Source: Platycnemis pennipes | Lineage: Eukaryota > Arthropoda > Insecta > Odonata > Platycnemididae | Length of the DNA: 64,000 nucleotides | Direction of reading: 5' to 3' | NCBI GenBank assembly: GCA_933228895.1 | Contig: OW121849.1 | Span: 124,438,849-124,502,848 of the forward strand | Shown here: positions 1-10,182 of the stretch, in pieces | How the letters are laid out: every line of letters starts with the position of its first letter | Numbering within the stretch: the first letter of the stretch is position 1 | Position numbers and translations under genes: made by a program | Notes under the pieces: generated by a model | What the model was told of the DNA's origin: nothing | Database searches by the model: none | The model's input: the letters and a program-made list of their open reading frames with translations, nothing else

Positions 1-1150
1 AACATATAGTCATTACATAATCGTCCTTTATCCGGGCTATTCACAATCTCAAATTGTTCCAATAAGTTCAATTTCAGCCCTTTGTTACACATATGTAAAC
101 TCTTGGGTTTAAAATCACTAAAATGGCCCATTTCACATAAATGTTTTGACAACCCACATTTGTCGTCATGATTAATAAAAAACTGTTTATGTTCCTTGAT
201 GCGAGTAGAAACCTTTCTACCAGTTTGACCAATGTATATCATGTCACAGTCTAAGCACTTCAGCATATACACACCACTCCTGTCCAACTCTTCAGTTCGA
301 TCTTTTGAATTAAACAAAAGTTTACCGATGGTCGTTGGATTGTAAACAGATAATCTCATAGTGTCTTTAGGAATTATATTACATAGCTTGTATGTTATTT
401 TATTAACACACGGGAGCACGCACCATCTCCTAGGTCTAGTAAAGATAGCAGAAAGATTTGTTAACGTATTGATAGCGGTCTTTTTCTGTGCTCTGTCAAG
501 GAGTTTTAAAATTAAAGATCGTCGAAACCATTTTGGTTAGCTAAAAATGTGATAATGTCAAGCTCTTTATTAAAATTATCTTTTGTCATGGGGATGTTGA
601 GCATTCTATTAACCCACGATCTGAAAGCTGAGATTTTGTGCGTGAAGTGATGGCATGAGTCATAGGAATAGTGACGTCTGTGAAAGATGGTTTCCGATAA
701 ATTGCAAAGTCATGTTTACCATCTTTTATTTGGATGGTCAAGTCCAAGAAATTTATTATGTCACCCCCGATTTCTATGGTGAAATTAATGGCATCATGAA
801 GGGAATTCAGGAATAGAGTGAAACTATCGAGCTGCCGATAGGTACCGATCCATGCACACAAAATATCGTCAACGTAACGATACCAATAAACCACATTACT
901 CAAAAGTGGGTGATTAGATTTAAAAAGGCTACATTCTAAATCATCCATAAATATGTCCGCTAAAATAGGGGATAAAGGTGATCCCATTGCGAGGCCTGTC
1001 GTCTGTTATCTGATACGAGGGTAAACAGAAGGTATTTACGAAAGTTATAAGAAATCAAATTATCATCGGCAACTTTCCAAGTGATTATTACTTGAAATAA
1101 CATGTTTACGGCAAATTCTTTCAAATAACCAAATAAGTATATCGATATTA
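1..1150 (-). mobile_element. Penelope-like retroelement (PLE), decayed, runs off left edge
   Basis: A decayed coding region of a Penelope-like element is read on the minus strand. From right to left there is a PLE reverse-transcriptase core with the QTTGLAMGSPLSP motif (about 970-1010) and the catalytic YVDD box (865-876). A linker with an NRMLNIPM-type motif follows near 580-620. A GIY-YIG endonuclease comes last, with GVYMLKC and MIYIGQTGR near 215-275 and then KEHKQF. RT followed by a C-terminal GIY-YIG domain is diagnostic of endonuclease-bearing PLEs. The frame is broken: there is an in-frame stop just before QTTG and a frameshift near 630-650. The N-terminal part of the RT is missing, and a hAT-type MITE sits at the upstream end. 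The 3' end lies outside the window. This is a dead copy, and the family call is strong. Confidence 0.9.
586..987 (-). pseudogene. PLE reverse transcriptase fragment
   Basis: This is the longest open stretch of the PLE, 133 codons. It begins MGSPLSPILADIF, the fingers/palm junction of PLE reverse transcriptases, where the family has G(L/T)AMGSPLSP. YVDDILC follows about 38 residues later and supplies two catalytic aspartates. Next come NFLDLTIQ and the IYRKP(S/T)FTD segment typical of the PLE thumb. The open frame is not a real start and stop: homology continues upstream past a stop codon and downstream after a frameshift into the linker and GIY-YIG part. It is inactive as it stands. Confidence 0.9.
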
Positions 1151-1158
1151 GTTCTATT
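1151..1158. repeat. 8-bp target site duplication (left) of the MITE
   Basis: GTTCTATT occurs directly before the left terminal repeat and again, identically, at 1511-1518 directly after the right one. The perfect match suggests a fairly recent insertion. Confidence 0.9.
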
Positions 1159-1510
1159 TAGGGATGGGTCGGTTCGGTTCTTCGGTTCCACCGGTTCTTG
1201 AGCTTAGAACCGGAACCGAGGCCAAAAACAATCGGTACCGAAATAATTGGCGCGAAAACCAGTTTGAAACCTACTCACACTCCGAAAGTGGAGGCTTCAC
1301 ATTAAAACCTGGTGAAATAGTGTACTTAGATGCTTCAAAGTCGCGAATTATTCTAATTCAGTCTTTGAAAATGATTATTGAGTACCTTATCTTACCATTG
1401 AGCAATGCAAAGTAAGTGGTAAATTAAGAACCGGAACCGAGAATCGGGACCGAGAACCGAAGTTAAGAACCGAACCGGAACCGAAAAAAAGTGGAACCGA
1501 CCCATCCCTA
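1159..1510. mobile_element. hAT-type MITE, 352 bp, intact ends
   Basis: A short non-autonomous DNA transposon has perfect terminal inverted repeats: TAGGGATGGGTCGGTTC on the left and its reverse complement on the right. It is flanked by an identical 8-bp target duplication, GTTCTATT, at 1151-1158 and 1511-1518. Eight-base duplications and TAGGG/CCCTA-like ends point to the hAT superfamily. Both ends hold arrays of GGTTC/GAACCG subterminal motifs, which are typical transposase-binding repeats. No transposase is encoded; the 83-codon open frame that begins inside the element has no recognisable domain. Confidence 0.9.
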
Positions 1511-1518
1511 GTTCTATT

Positions 1519-1880
1519 CTTTGGTGTCGGCAGTTTCATTGCATGACAAAATGCCATTTTGCATAGGACTCATTTTAAACTATCCTACTATTTAATGTAA
1601 ACTTCAAGTAGGACATGTTTGTCACTCATACTTACTTTCACTAAGCTTATTTACAACTAAAAGCGAATTGTAGAAACACAAAGCTGGAATGAAAGTACGC
1701 ATGGAGTATGGAGTTCATGAATGAGGTAAGACCTGATGCTCCAGAAGACGTTTGGGAGAACAAATGTCTATTGGAAGAAGCATCTAGTGTAGATCAAGCA
1801 AAAATAAACGTGTTATGATACTATCAATATGTAAGACGACTAGGCTAAATTAGGGGGAGGGGGGGCAGGGGGGTCATATT
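1519..1880. other. Unassigned spacer between MITE and SINE
   Basis: No coding signal was recognised. The PLE reading frame does not visibly resume to the right of the MITE, so the MITE probably landed at or near the truncated 5' end of the PLE. A G-rich run lies at 1853-1873. Confidence 0.5.
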
Positions 1881-2105
1881 GATGTAGTGGGTACAGTACT
1901 GGACTCTCAGATCGGTACCGGGTTCAAATCCGGGTGAAGCCTCTCCGGACGCCTCGATCTAAAACTCCTCGCGGTGCTATTTTCTGACTGTTGGAACTTC
2001 ATGGGGAATAGCAGAGAGCCCAGGAATAGGAACTGGATTCCCTACTCTGGTTGAAAGTGTAAATTTCACACACGTCATATACGGACTTAGCTCTAGCCTG
2101 AGCTA
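1881..2105 (+). mobile_element. tRNA-derived SINE, copy 1
   Basis: The head resembles a tRNA gene. An A-box-like GTAGTGGGTACAGTACTGG is followed by a B box, GGTTCAAATCC (1921-1931), inside the T-arm-like stem CCGGGTTCAAATCCGGG. The body that follows contains GGAACTTCATG, an AATAGCAGAGAGCCCAGGAA stretch and a GTGTAAATTTCACAC tail segment. All of these have counterparts in the minus-strand SINE at 39165-39402, which defines a family. Pol III transcription from the internal boxes is the expected promoter mode. The 3' end is not sharply defined. Confidence 0.75.
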
Positions 2106-5100
2106 TCAAAACAACCCCGGAAGGATAACTAAGTGAGTTAAGTTACTGTAAATGGAGACATTGCATTTGTGATTGAATTGGGGTTAGCAACAACGGCATA
2201 ATGAAAATAAAATATATCCGCTCAAGTGAATTTCGATATGAAAATTAGAAGAAATAATGATAGGCACTCTGAAAGTTTTCATTCAAGAGAATATCTTTTT
2301 TCTTTTTAGAGAAACATTTTGTTTAATTGTTCCTTTGCGTTAGGCAATATGATACTTGCTATAAATGTGGATTTAGGACTGCATATGGAAAATCAGAGAG
2401 CATGAAGAAGCAATGAGAAATTAATTAGATCAATAAAATAATAAGGAATTGCATTAACCAAATGGCTTAAGCAGAGATAAAATTGGAAATGTTTAAATCC
2501 CGGTAAAAGGCTAACATGTGCCAACGGAGCTAGAGACGCATGCCAACAGTCGTACAATCTTACAAGTACGAGTTGAGCACTCATAATGACGTTTTATATA
2601 TTTTTCCATGCAAAAATATATTTATTATCACCCGTAAAAGTATTACGTACTGATTCGTCTTATTTAAAGTTATTTCTTAACAATCCAATATTATTGGAAG
2701 TACGAAAAAGAATTTAAATTTAAGAGATTAATTAAACAAGCGTAAATCTAGAACAGTTTTAAGATATCCACTTAATGGTAGAAAATCCATCATGTTATTG
2801 GTTGCGTTGCATCATGCATCTTTTGCAATGAACTCTATCCAATGAAATTTTCAATGGATAATCACTGTCCTCGCTGTGGTGAGGATTATGATGATAATCC
2901 TACTCTGTTGCTGGTAATTGAGATGCTTTCATCTAATCTATCACAAATCAAAGCACGAGAGCGAATACATCTACTGTTAATAAAGAAATTAAAAGAAAAC
3001 TGATCGCGTACACAATTCATTCAAAAACATATAGCAGCTGAATTCTTGAAGTATTACCTAATAATTACTGGCGCATATGAGTATAAAAATGTAAATATAA
3101 ATTAAGGGTAGGAATAAGACCCAGCAAAAGCGATAAAGTCACGCGTAGTGTTGCAGCCGAATCACGCGCTCACTAGCTAACATATTCGAAGCACGTCTAA
3201 TAGTCTGAGAAAAGTTAGAAAATAAGGTCATTTAGAGGCATTAAATGCATTGCTAAAATGTTTTTCACAGCGCACTTTCACGATGAAAAAACATTATCAC
3301 GCCTCCAACAAAGTGTATACATCTACAGTTGCGGAAAAATTTCCAGTAAAAATACCTTGAAAGAAATAGCCAGGACCGAACTGAAAATAGAGAAGGTAAA
3401 ATATTATCACTCATCCTGATCCTTTATTATAAAAAGTAGTTATGTAGTTTTTACTGTTTCCATAAAACCAACTTCTTAGGTGCAAATGATTTGATATTGC
3501 ATTCCACGCTTTTTGATCTTGAATTACTTCAATCTCTAGAAATTATGTTGTCCAATTGTACATATAGTTTACGAGAAGCATCAAGGGTTTCATATGCAAA
3601 AAAGGACACAAGAACTCGTAGGAAAAAAGCTGTAAAAAGTGACATTCACTAGTAATTAGATAACCGGTGCCCAGCAATTCTACGTCAAAATTCGTGAACA
3701 GACTTTATTCTCTATGGAAAATATGTCACTTGAACCTGTAATGCTTTGGCTTACTACGATTTTACAAACCAAGGACTAAAAAGGGGGATATTTGGGCGAG
3801 GAAATGCTTAAATTCCATCACCGAAAAGGGCAGCTAATATTTTACAGCCAAGTCATATTAATTTGGCAACAATAATGCAAGAAAAAAACACGGAATATAT
3901 ATCCGTAAACCTTATCATTAGGTGACACTGATTTCCACGTGACTGCGTAAATATTTTTACAAAATAGATATCTGTAACATGATGCTATAATTATAAAAAA
4001 ATCACGTTTTAGCTCAGCTACACTTTTATGTAATTAGTTATATTTAAAGGCTATAGGACCCAATAAAAAATACAAAAATTTGAGTTATAAAGCAACTAAG
4101 AGTGAAGAGACCTATGAGATGGAAGCATAATGAGAACTAGACTTTTTACCCAGCTGGCAATTTCAAATTCACAAAGATGAAGTCAAAAAAGACAAATTCG
4201 ACTAATTTCACTGACTTTGAAAGGCGTATATATTATGATTATTATGTCAGCATTTTATTAACATTTTCCATCAGTACATGCTTGGAATTATACCTAATTA
4301 TTCTTGGAACTAATACAAAAATATACATAAATATATTTTGATCAGAGAAAAGTCACAGTAACAAATTTCCTTAGAAATTATCTTAGATCAATCACAAGAT
4401 CAATTTTACTTAAATTCACTAAGGAAACAACAAAAATGTTTCTTTCCATTTATAGGTCCAGCTAAGCTATAAATAGCTTGTCAGTAGGTTTCTATATTTA
4501 ACTCAATATTATTACAAAAACAAAGTTTTGTGAACGACAAATCATCAAAACCAATACATTTTGTACACTATTTCACGAGTATATTATTAGACTATTAGGA
4601 AAATATTGAAACAGTCAGCAATCAAGATAATTAACATTCTTAGAGCCATAGTTTTATTTCTTTTTTGGTTTCACTTATGGTATTTAGATTTTTTAACTTA
4701 TTGGGCATATTATTGAATATTGCAGGTACTTTTATCATCAAATTTCTCTCTCCATGCAATGTGCGACAATTTTTTACTAAGTAGCTATATGATATTGCCC
4801 CTGAGTACTGATTTTTTTACATTATCCATAGCCTTACATTTGCCACAAAAATAATTTTCCGCACTTACGCAAAAAGCTTTTCAATTGGTAGCATGCCCAA
4901 AATTTAGTATTTGTCCCTTTATATCCAATTTTTGAAATTTTACTTAAATTTAAGTTGGTTTGTATATATAGACATAGGAATGAGATGCATTAAAAGGATT
5001 TTTGAAGACCATTACTTTCTTAAAAACAGTCTAAGTATATATAAACTAGATTTTTATTAAACCACGCACCCCAAAGACATGGTATGAATGTGTCATTAAA

Positions 5101-6974
5101 ACCATACATTTCTTAGAGATGCCCGATACAAATAGATTCACTCTCACCCATGCACCCTTCTCCCATCATGAGGAATCCGAAATAACGAGCATGAGTTTGA
5201 ACAATCCTACATTGACATTTAATTTTAATGCATTCCTCTTACAATAGTGAAGGGACTGTCCAAGTTGGGTCGCGACCATCCAAGTTGGGTCACGCCATCC
5301 ACATACGATTCCACGGATAAAGAATGCACGGATAAATAAGCGTTGCTACGAAGGGACCCGAGTGGAAAATAAATTCCTCATATGACTATAATAGCGTACT
5401 AATATCTAACTTCAGATTCATTGACACCTCATCCTTGCAAATCGGGAAGGTGCGTGTTCTTTTGGTCAATGAAAGTCCAACTTTCATGAAATTTTTAATG
5501 ATGCTAGGATGCTAGAATAGGGCTTAAAATTGAGTACCTTTTAAAAGCTTAATGCGAGCAAATCCACCGTTAAACTAGTAGGAAGACGTGAACAACTTGA
5601 AAAAAATTCCATTGATGATTCCTAACTGGGCCTCTGTGGTGACGGTGCTTCTTTAATGCTAACAATAATGTAATATGTGTATTGAGCTTTATGTGTAAAT
5701 ATGCAGATTTCGTTACCAATTCTTTGCTGATTAGTATTTTTGAGGATAAAATTTTCATAGTTACATTAATGCCAATTCCACGGTAGAATACAATGTTTAA
5801 AAATTATATACTTATTTCCTAACAAAATAGAAAGATATAGATAAAATGCATCGACCTTGAGTCGTGATTTAAGTATTTTTGCTTCCTTTAAAGGAGCTTA
5901 AATTTTTACTTTGTTCACCCAATTTTTCGCCAAAGTGTGTGCTTTAAATTAAGTAGTGTTAAAATGGAGTCATTTAGCTTCGGTAGTACCAAATTTCTTC
6001 GCTCCTCTCTCCTTATCTCAAGGAATTTTAAATCTCGCGTGAGAACCAAACAAAATAGAATGTCAGAGTTTTGGAATCCTCTTCCTCCAAGTCCGTGACG
6101 AGGAAGGAATTCGTGCAGAAGAACGCAGCAGCAATTACCCAAATGCTGTGCATAAACAGGTCGGTAGCAGGAGCGTGCAGGAGTTGACCTTAATTTTGAA
6201 TTCCCCGTGGCAACGACTCCTGCTCCGTTGGAAACTGAGCCTCTCTGTGTCTTATTTGCAGCTTCAACTCACTCTAAGAGCACTCCTGGAATCCAATAAA
6301 AACTGTAGTGTTTGCCTTCCCTCGTGCGTCACGTTCGAAACTCCCATTCATCGGCACACGGGGAGGAAAAATAGCAACGGAGAGAAACAACAAAAAAGAA
6401 TAGATAGGGGATGGAATAAAACTCTAAATTGAGTGTTTGAAACGTCATGGCAAACGTTTCATTTGCAAGCTTCCATTGAAATGCTCTCAATCTAATTTAT
6501 GATCCAAACTATTAGACCAGACCGTATAACTTTGAAATAAAAATAGAGGAAGGGAGTTAGACTGAAAACGGTAAGGATCGCAATAGGCACCTGTTGCATT
6601 TGAATTATACCGAGTGGCGCAAATTGCTCTGTATTTTACACTCAACAGTCAACAGAGTTGTTGTTCACGCCAATGTTTATCAGATTATTTGTTTCAAGCT
6701 GGTGTAAGTTGTTTACATTGCTGCACGTGGACTGATGTAGAAAGGCTTTCACGCAACTCACAATAAAATAATGAAAGATGCACACGGGAACAAGAAAAAT
6801 GGTGAACATGGAGGCCAAACATGCGTTGAAAACGTTGCAGGAGTAACGTTCATCAAATCATCTAATTTTTTCTCAAGAAACAAATAGGCCTCTCACTACA
6901 ACCACTGATTACAAGGATCAATTTAATTATATGTAAGATATTTCAATGCTGCCGCGTGAACGGCGGTGAATTTC
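2106..6974. other. AT-rich non-coding stretch
   Basis: No exon, RNA gene or recognisable transposon was seen on either strand. Open frames are short (95 codons or fewer) and have no familiar motif. The only local structure noted is a two-unit 20-bp repeat, CAAGTTGGGT plus spacer, at 5261-5290. Confidence 0.5.
5261..5290. repeat. Two-copy 20-bp tandem repeat
   Basis: CAAGTTGGGTC occurs at 5261 and again at 5281, a period of 20 bp, with CG(C)GACCATC-type spacers. It is a short local duplication of no evident function. Confidence 0.7.
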
Positions 6975-7162
6975 ACATAAATTGCCATGCGAAAAAATTC
7001 ACCTGGACCGGGAATCGAACCACGGACCTTTGGCTTTCCGGGCCATTGCGCAGACCATTACGCTACCCAGGATCCCTAATTCGCTTGAATTAGGGATCCT
7101 GGGCCAAAGGTCCGTGGTTCGATTCCCGGTCCAGGTGAATTTTTTCGCATGGCAATTTATGT
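6975..7162. repeat. Inverted pair of tRNA-like units (foldback)
   Basis: A 60-bp left arm (6975-7034) is the exact reverse complement of 7103-7162. A second inverted pair sits in the middle: CCCAGGATCCCTAATTC at 7066-7082 against 7087-7103. The left half also has a 31-bp segment (7035-7065) that the right half lacks. Read on the minus strand, the left half is a tRNA-like unit: A-box-like GGTAGCGTAATGG, B box GGTTCGATTCC, and CCTGG/CCAGG closing pairs. The right half keeps the B-box part but has lost the A-box part. This looks like a SINE head duplicated in inverted orientation. Confidence 0.8.
7000..7075 (-). repeat. tRNA-like sequence (SINE head, probably not a functional tRNA)
   Basis: The minus strand shows GGGTAGCGTAATGGTC (A-box region), an anticodon-arm-sized middle, and CGTGGTTCGATTCCCGG (T arm with B box). 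It closes with a 5-bp CCTGG/CCAGG pairing, where a real acceptor stem has seven. The short acceptor stem and the inverted partner next to it argue for a SINE-derived relic rather than a working tRNA gene. Confidence 0.6.
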
Positions 7163-8277
7163 CAATTTAATTAGTTTCAGGCGTATCTTGGTTGAACCGA
7201 TTCATATTGAAATGGAAAACTTTTACTTTGTGACCCCACACTGATTTCTTTGGAATAACTTCACCTGAAATTGTACCGGAAAACTTGGGTTAAAATTCTG
7301 ATAATAAATTAACATGGAATGAAAAACTAAATTTTTTTCATTTCAATGAAGGGATCAAGTTGATACTGAGTGTGGAGGCTACAGCTTCGGCTTCTCATCG
7401 GGAAGAAGCCGGTTAGCATCCCGGGAGATAAACTTGGTTGGGAGATAAAGTTTCATTGGTATACCTGTCCCTACTATTGTGATTCTGGTTTTGCGGAGAG
7501 CATTTCGAGTTCATTACCAGCTCCGTCGGATTGGGCTTTAAAATTTTCATTCCTTGGTACGTTTGATTTAGACTAATGCCGACACCGGGTTTCTCTCCAC
7601 CTTTTCTCCGATCCCTAGAGCATTGCTACTCCTGCCCAATTACCCACGTATCCTGGCTTGTGCAAATGTTCTTATTTGTTGGTCGCCCCTCACTGATAAC
7701 TTACAAGAGTTTGTTTTTTTGTGATATTAAATTATTCATTGCACAATTCAAGCATCTCTTATAGTATTCCCCTTATAGTATTCTTCTGTTGTTCTTTTCT
7801 CGTTATTCTCCAAACTCTAAGAATATTATTACGTCTGGTGTTTCTTTCAATTTCATTTCTTTCAATTTTATTTCTTTCTTACATTTCTTCTCCCTCCTAC
7901 GTCTTTGAGAACATTTTCATGAGATACACGATCGATCCAGATGGCCTACATCAAACATTAATACCACTACATTTCAAAAGGTCCCAGTCTTTGATTTCTC
8001 TTGCTTTCGACTTCGATTTTAAAGAGAAGAATATTTCAAGCGTAGTACTTACGATATTTACCGACAAATTATACCGCCTAAATCTTATCACGCGATAATG
8101 CTGCAGGCTGCCCATTTTGATTGCGGCAAGAAGTGCCTGATACCAGGCAAGCTTTGTGACGCTTTTTGTGAGGTACATTTGCCATGAGATATGGCAATAA
8201 TAGACAGTCAAGGGACCAGATAAAGAAACCCCATTTTCGTATATACTGCCTTAAATGCTGGATATCTGTACATTTAT
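7163..8277. other. Unassigned stretch with one dispersed repeat
   Basis: No coding exon was recognised. A 58-bp segment at about 7573-7630, beginning CTAATGCCGACACC, recurs at about 20892-20950 and is probably a fragment of an interspersed repeat. The 125-codon frame at 7721-8098 is low-complexity F/I/L/S sequence read from AT-rich DNA. Confidence 0.45.
7573..7630 (+). repeat. Dispersed repeat, copy 1
   Basis: CTAATGCCGACACCGGG continues into TTTCTCTCCACCTTTTCTCC. It aligns with 20892-20950 (CTAATGCCGATACTATA followed by the same pyrimidine-rich block) with roughly one difference in five bases. The similarity stops at both sides. The source element is unknown. Confidence 0.6.
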
Positions 8278-8532
8278 AATTGAAGACCTGAGTGCAAGAA
8301 CAAGATAATAACCAAAAGTGAAGTTTCGAGAAAACTCCGGCTATTATCTGGTTCTTGCACTCAAGAGATCAGAACGTAAAATTCCAACAATGTCTGCTGA
8401 ACTTATTTAGAACTTACCAACGAAAATGACTATGTCTACTGGTAAAGGGCAGGAGGGGCTTCATGTGTATGTGGAAATCTCATTTTCGCAAAAAGTGGTC
8501 ATTATCTGGTTCTTGCACTAAGGTCTTCAATT
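8278..8532. mobile_element. MITE-like element with nested terminal repeats
   Basis: The left end AATTGAAGACCTGAGTGCAA and the right end, ending AAGGTCTTCAATT, are inverted copies. They continue inward through GTGCAAGAAC(C/A)AGATAAT for about 40 bp with a few differences. A third copy of the inner part (TATTATCTGGTTCTTGCACTC, 8342-8362) faces the left end and forms a tight internal hairpin. No transposase is encoded. The target duplication is unclear; TA-rich flanks are compatible with a TA-type insertion. The superfamily is not assigned. Confidence 0.65.
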
Positions 8533-9963
8533 GTATAGTAACGGATAGTAACTGAACTAGTTACTATCCGCATTATCAGGAATCGTGTCTCGTGACTTTG
8601 GGCTGAAAGTCACCAACGAATGCGTATGATATGGTTTAAAAATTGAATATTAAGCCTCATAATCACGTCTTACAATTTTCTATTTCATTCGTTTCCCAGT
8701 GATGTGTTTGACACTTTGTTTTTTTATCGAGTGGGCGTCGGGAATTGATAGTAAAACAATTAATTTGCGCCAGAGGAATTAAAATATTCTTTTACAAAGA
8801 AGATCGAACGACATTTACGACTATCGAGTTGCTGTTTTACCTGAGTGTATTAAACACCTTCGAAAAAGGAATCTTGAATTTGGTGCCTCCACTTTTATTC
8901 TGGTTCACACTACCTAGGAGCCTTTATTTACCCAAGAATCTAAAATCCATAGCGTTAAGATGTGTCATAGAATATACAGAAAGTCTCCCACAAAACATAA
9001 AAATTTTATGCACAAGGACTACGAAGAAATAATTGATGATGATTGTGAGTTTGCAAGGTTATCATTCTTATTAATTCTTAGTTGCAAACGGAAAAGGCTG
9101 AAATTGCCCATTACGCCAAAAAGAGTTCAATATCAACTCACATGATTTTATAGTCTGCATTAACTGCATTATTGGTAAAATTAAGCGTACTTCAATATTA
9201 ATCAAGTAGTAATTTAGAGTAATAACAGTAAACCAACAAGACCAACTTGATTCTGAAGTTTTGGTAAAGCTAATTCAAATTATAAGATTACATAATTCAT
9301 TGGTTGCGAACTAGCCGCGAAAAACATGGAGTTATTCGTTGCTATGCACAGTAGTGGAATTTGAACAGAGAAAAAAAAATATCACCTTCACCGGGATCCT
9401 CTGGGTTAAGTTTATTTCCTCAGTGGAAATTTTGCGAATGAATACAATTTATGAAAGTGATAATTTATACTTAATAACTTTAAAATATGTTCAAAATTTG
9501 ATAAAAGTTTATTCTCTACTTTAATAATACATATGATAAGCATGAATATATCAGTATTTTTTCACGGTAATGATATAAATAATGAGATAAAGTGTTCTGC
9601 AGTCCTTTTTACGTAAACAAAAAAAGGTAAGATCATGGCAGCACCCCCTGGTTTAAATTATCAAGTAACCAAGAATGCAGTCTATAGAAATTATTTCATA
9701 AGTATTATTATATTATATTCTAAAAGAAATATGTCATGCAGTATAACAATGTTATTTTATTTTTGTATTGCAATATTATTTTGGATGGAAAAATATTTTG
9801 GGTGTGAAATTTTTTTATGCTTTCGACGAATCTTTTTAAGGAAATTTCATTGCTTTTAAAACTTACGCTTAAGGTAGCGTACCCGTTAAGTTGCGTCACG
9901 AATATCCCATCCAGTGGAAACTATCCCTATGCCATGAAATATTAAAGGACATGTAATGCATAC
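8533..9963. other. Unassigned stretch, likely intron or flank of the opsin gene
   Basis: This lies directly downstream of the opsin exon in transcript direction (minus strand). The following opsin exon, expected to begin with the second extracellular loop and TM5, was looked for on the minus strand here and not recognised. The 95-codon and 74-codon plus-strand frames are AT-driven and have no motif. Confidence 0.45.
9962..9963 (-). promoter_or_regulatory. Splice donor of the opsin exon
   Basis: On the minus strand CAG/GTATGC gives a GT donor immediately after the codon fragment AG, which would complete a Ser codon in ANIS. Coding similarity to opsins stops at this point, and the frame continues only as unrelated residues. 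Confidence 0.75.
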
Positions 9964-10180
9964 CTGATGTTTGCCGACTCGTTGACGTAGTCGCCCCATC
10001 CGAAGAGCGGTGGCATTGTCAGCAGAAGTGAGTAGACCCAGATGGCGGCTATGAGGGCCAGGGAACTCTTTTGGCTAAGCCGCCTCACTTGGAACGGCTT
10101 GCTTATCATGACATAGCGCTCGAAGGACAGCACCATGAGGGTGGTGATGGACGCGATCCCTAAGCAAAGGAAAAGGAGGC
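9964..10180 (-). CDS. Ciliary-type (pteropsin-like) opsin, internal exon
   Basis: This is one exon of a G-protein-coupled photoreceptor. The translation covers the inner half of TM3 with ERY, the G-protein-coupling (D/E)RY motif. It continues through cytoplasmic loop 2 (KPFQVRRLS), TM4 with its conserved Trp (IWVYSLLL), and the start of extracellular loop 2, MPPLFGWGDYVNESANIS. PPLxGW and YVNEAANIS-like endings are typical of insect pteropsins (c-opsins). On the minus strand the acceptor is CTCCTTGACTTCAG before 10180 and the donor is AACATCAG/GTATGC at 9964/9963. That gives 217 bp with a phase-1 entry and a phase-2 exit. There are no stops or frameshifts. The retinal lysine and counterion are in other exons, not found here. 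The opsin call is strong; the ciliary subtype is likely. Confidence 0.82.
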
Positions 10181-10182
10181 CT
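10181..10182 (-). promoter_or_regulatory. Splice acceptor of the opsin exon
   Basis: A pyrimidine-rich CTCCTTGACTTCAG precedes GCCTCCTTTTCC. An alternative acceptor, CTGACTTTCAG, lies about 54 bp further upstream and would keep the same frame open, adding residues that do not resemble TM3. The nearer site is preferred. Confidence 0.6.

Noticed and set aside
7000..7075. Functional tRNA gene
   Set aside because: Acceptor pairing is only 5 bp, and the unit is part of an inverted pair sharing 60 bp, which fits a SINE-derived relic better.
7721..8098. 125-codon plus-strand open frame rich in F, I, L and S
   Set aside because: Low-complexity translation of T-rich DNA, with no motif. It overlaps an equally unremarkable minus frame.
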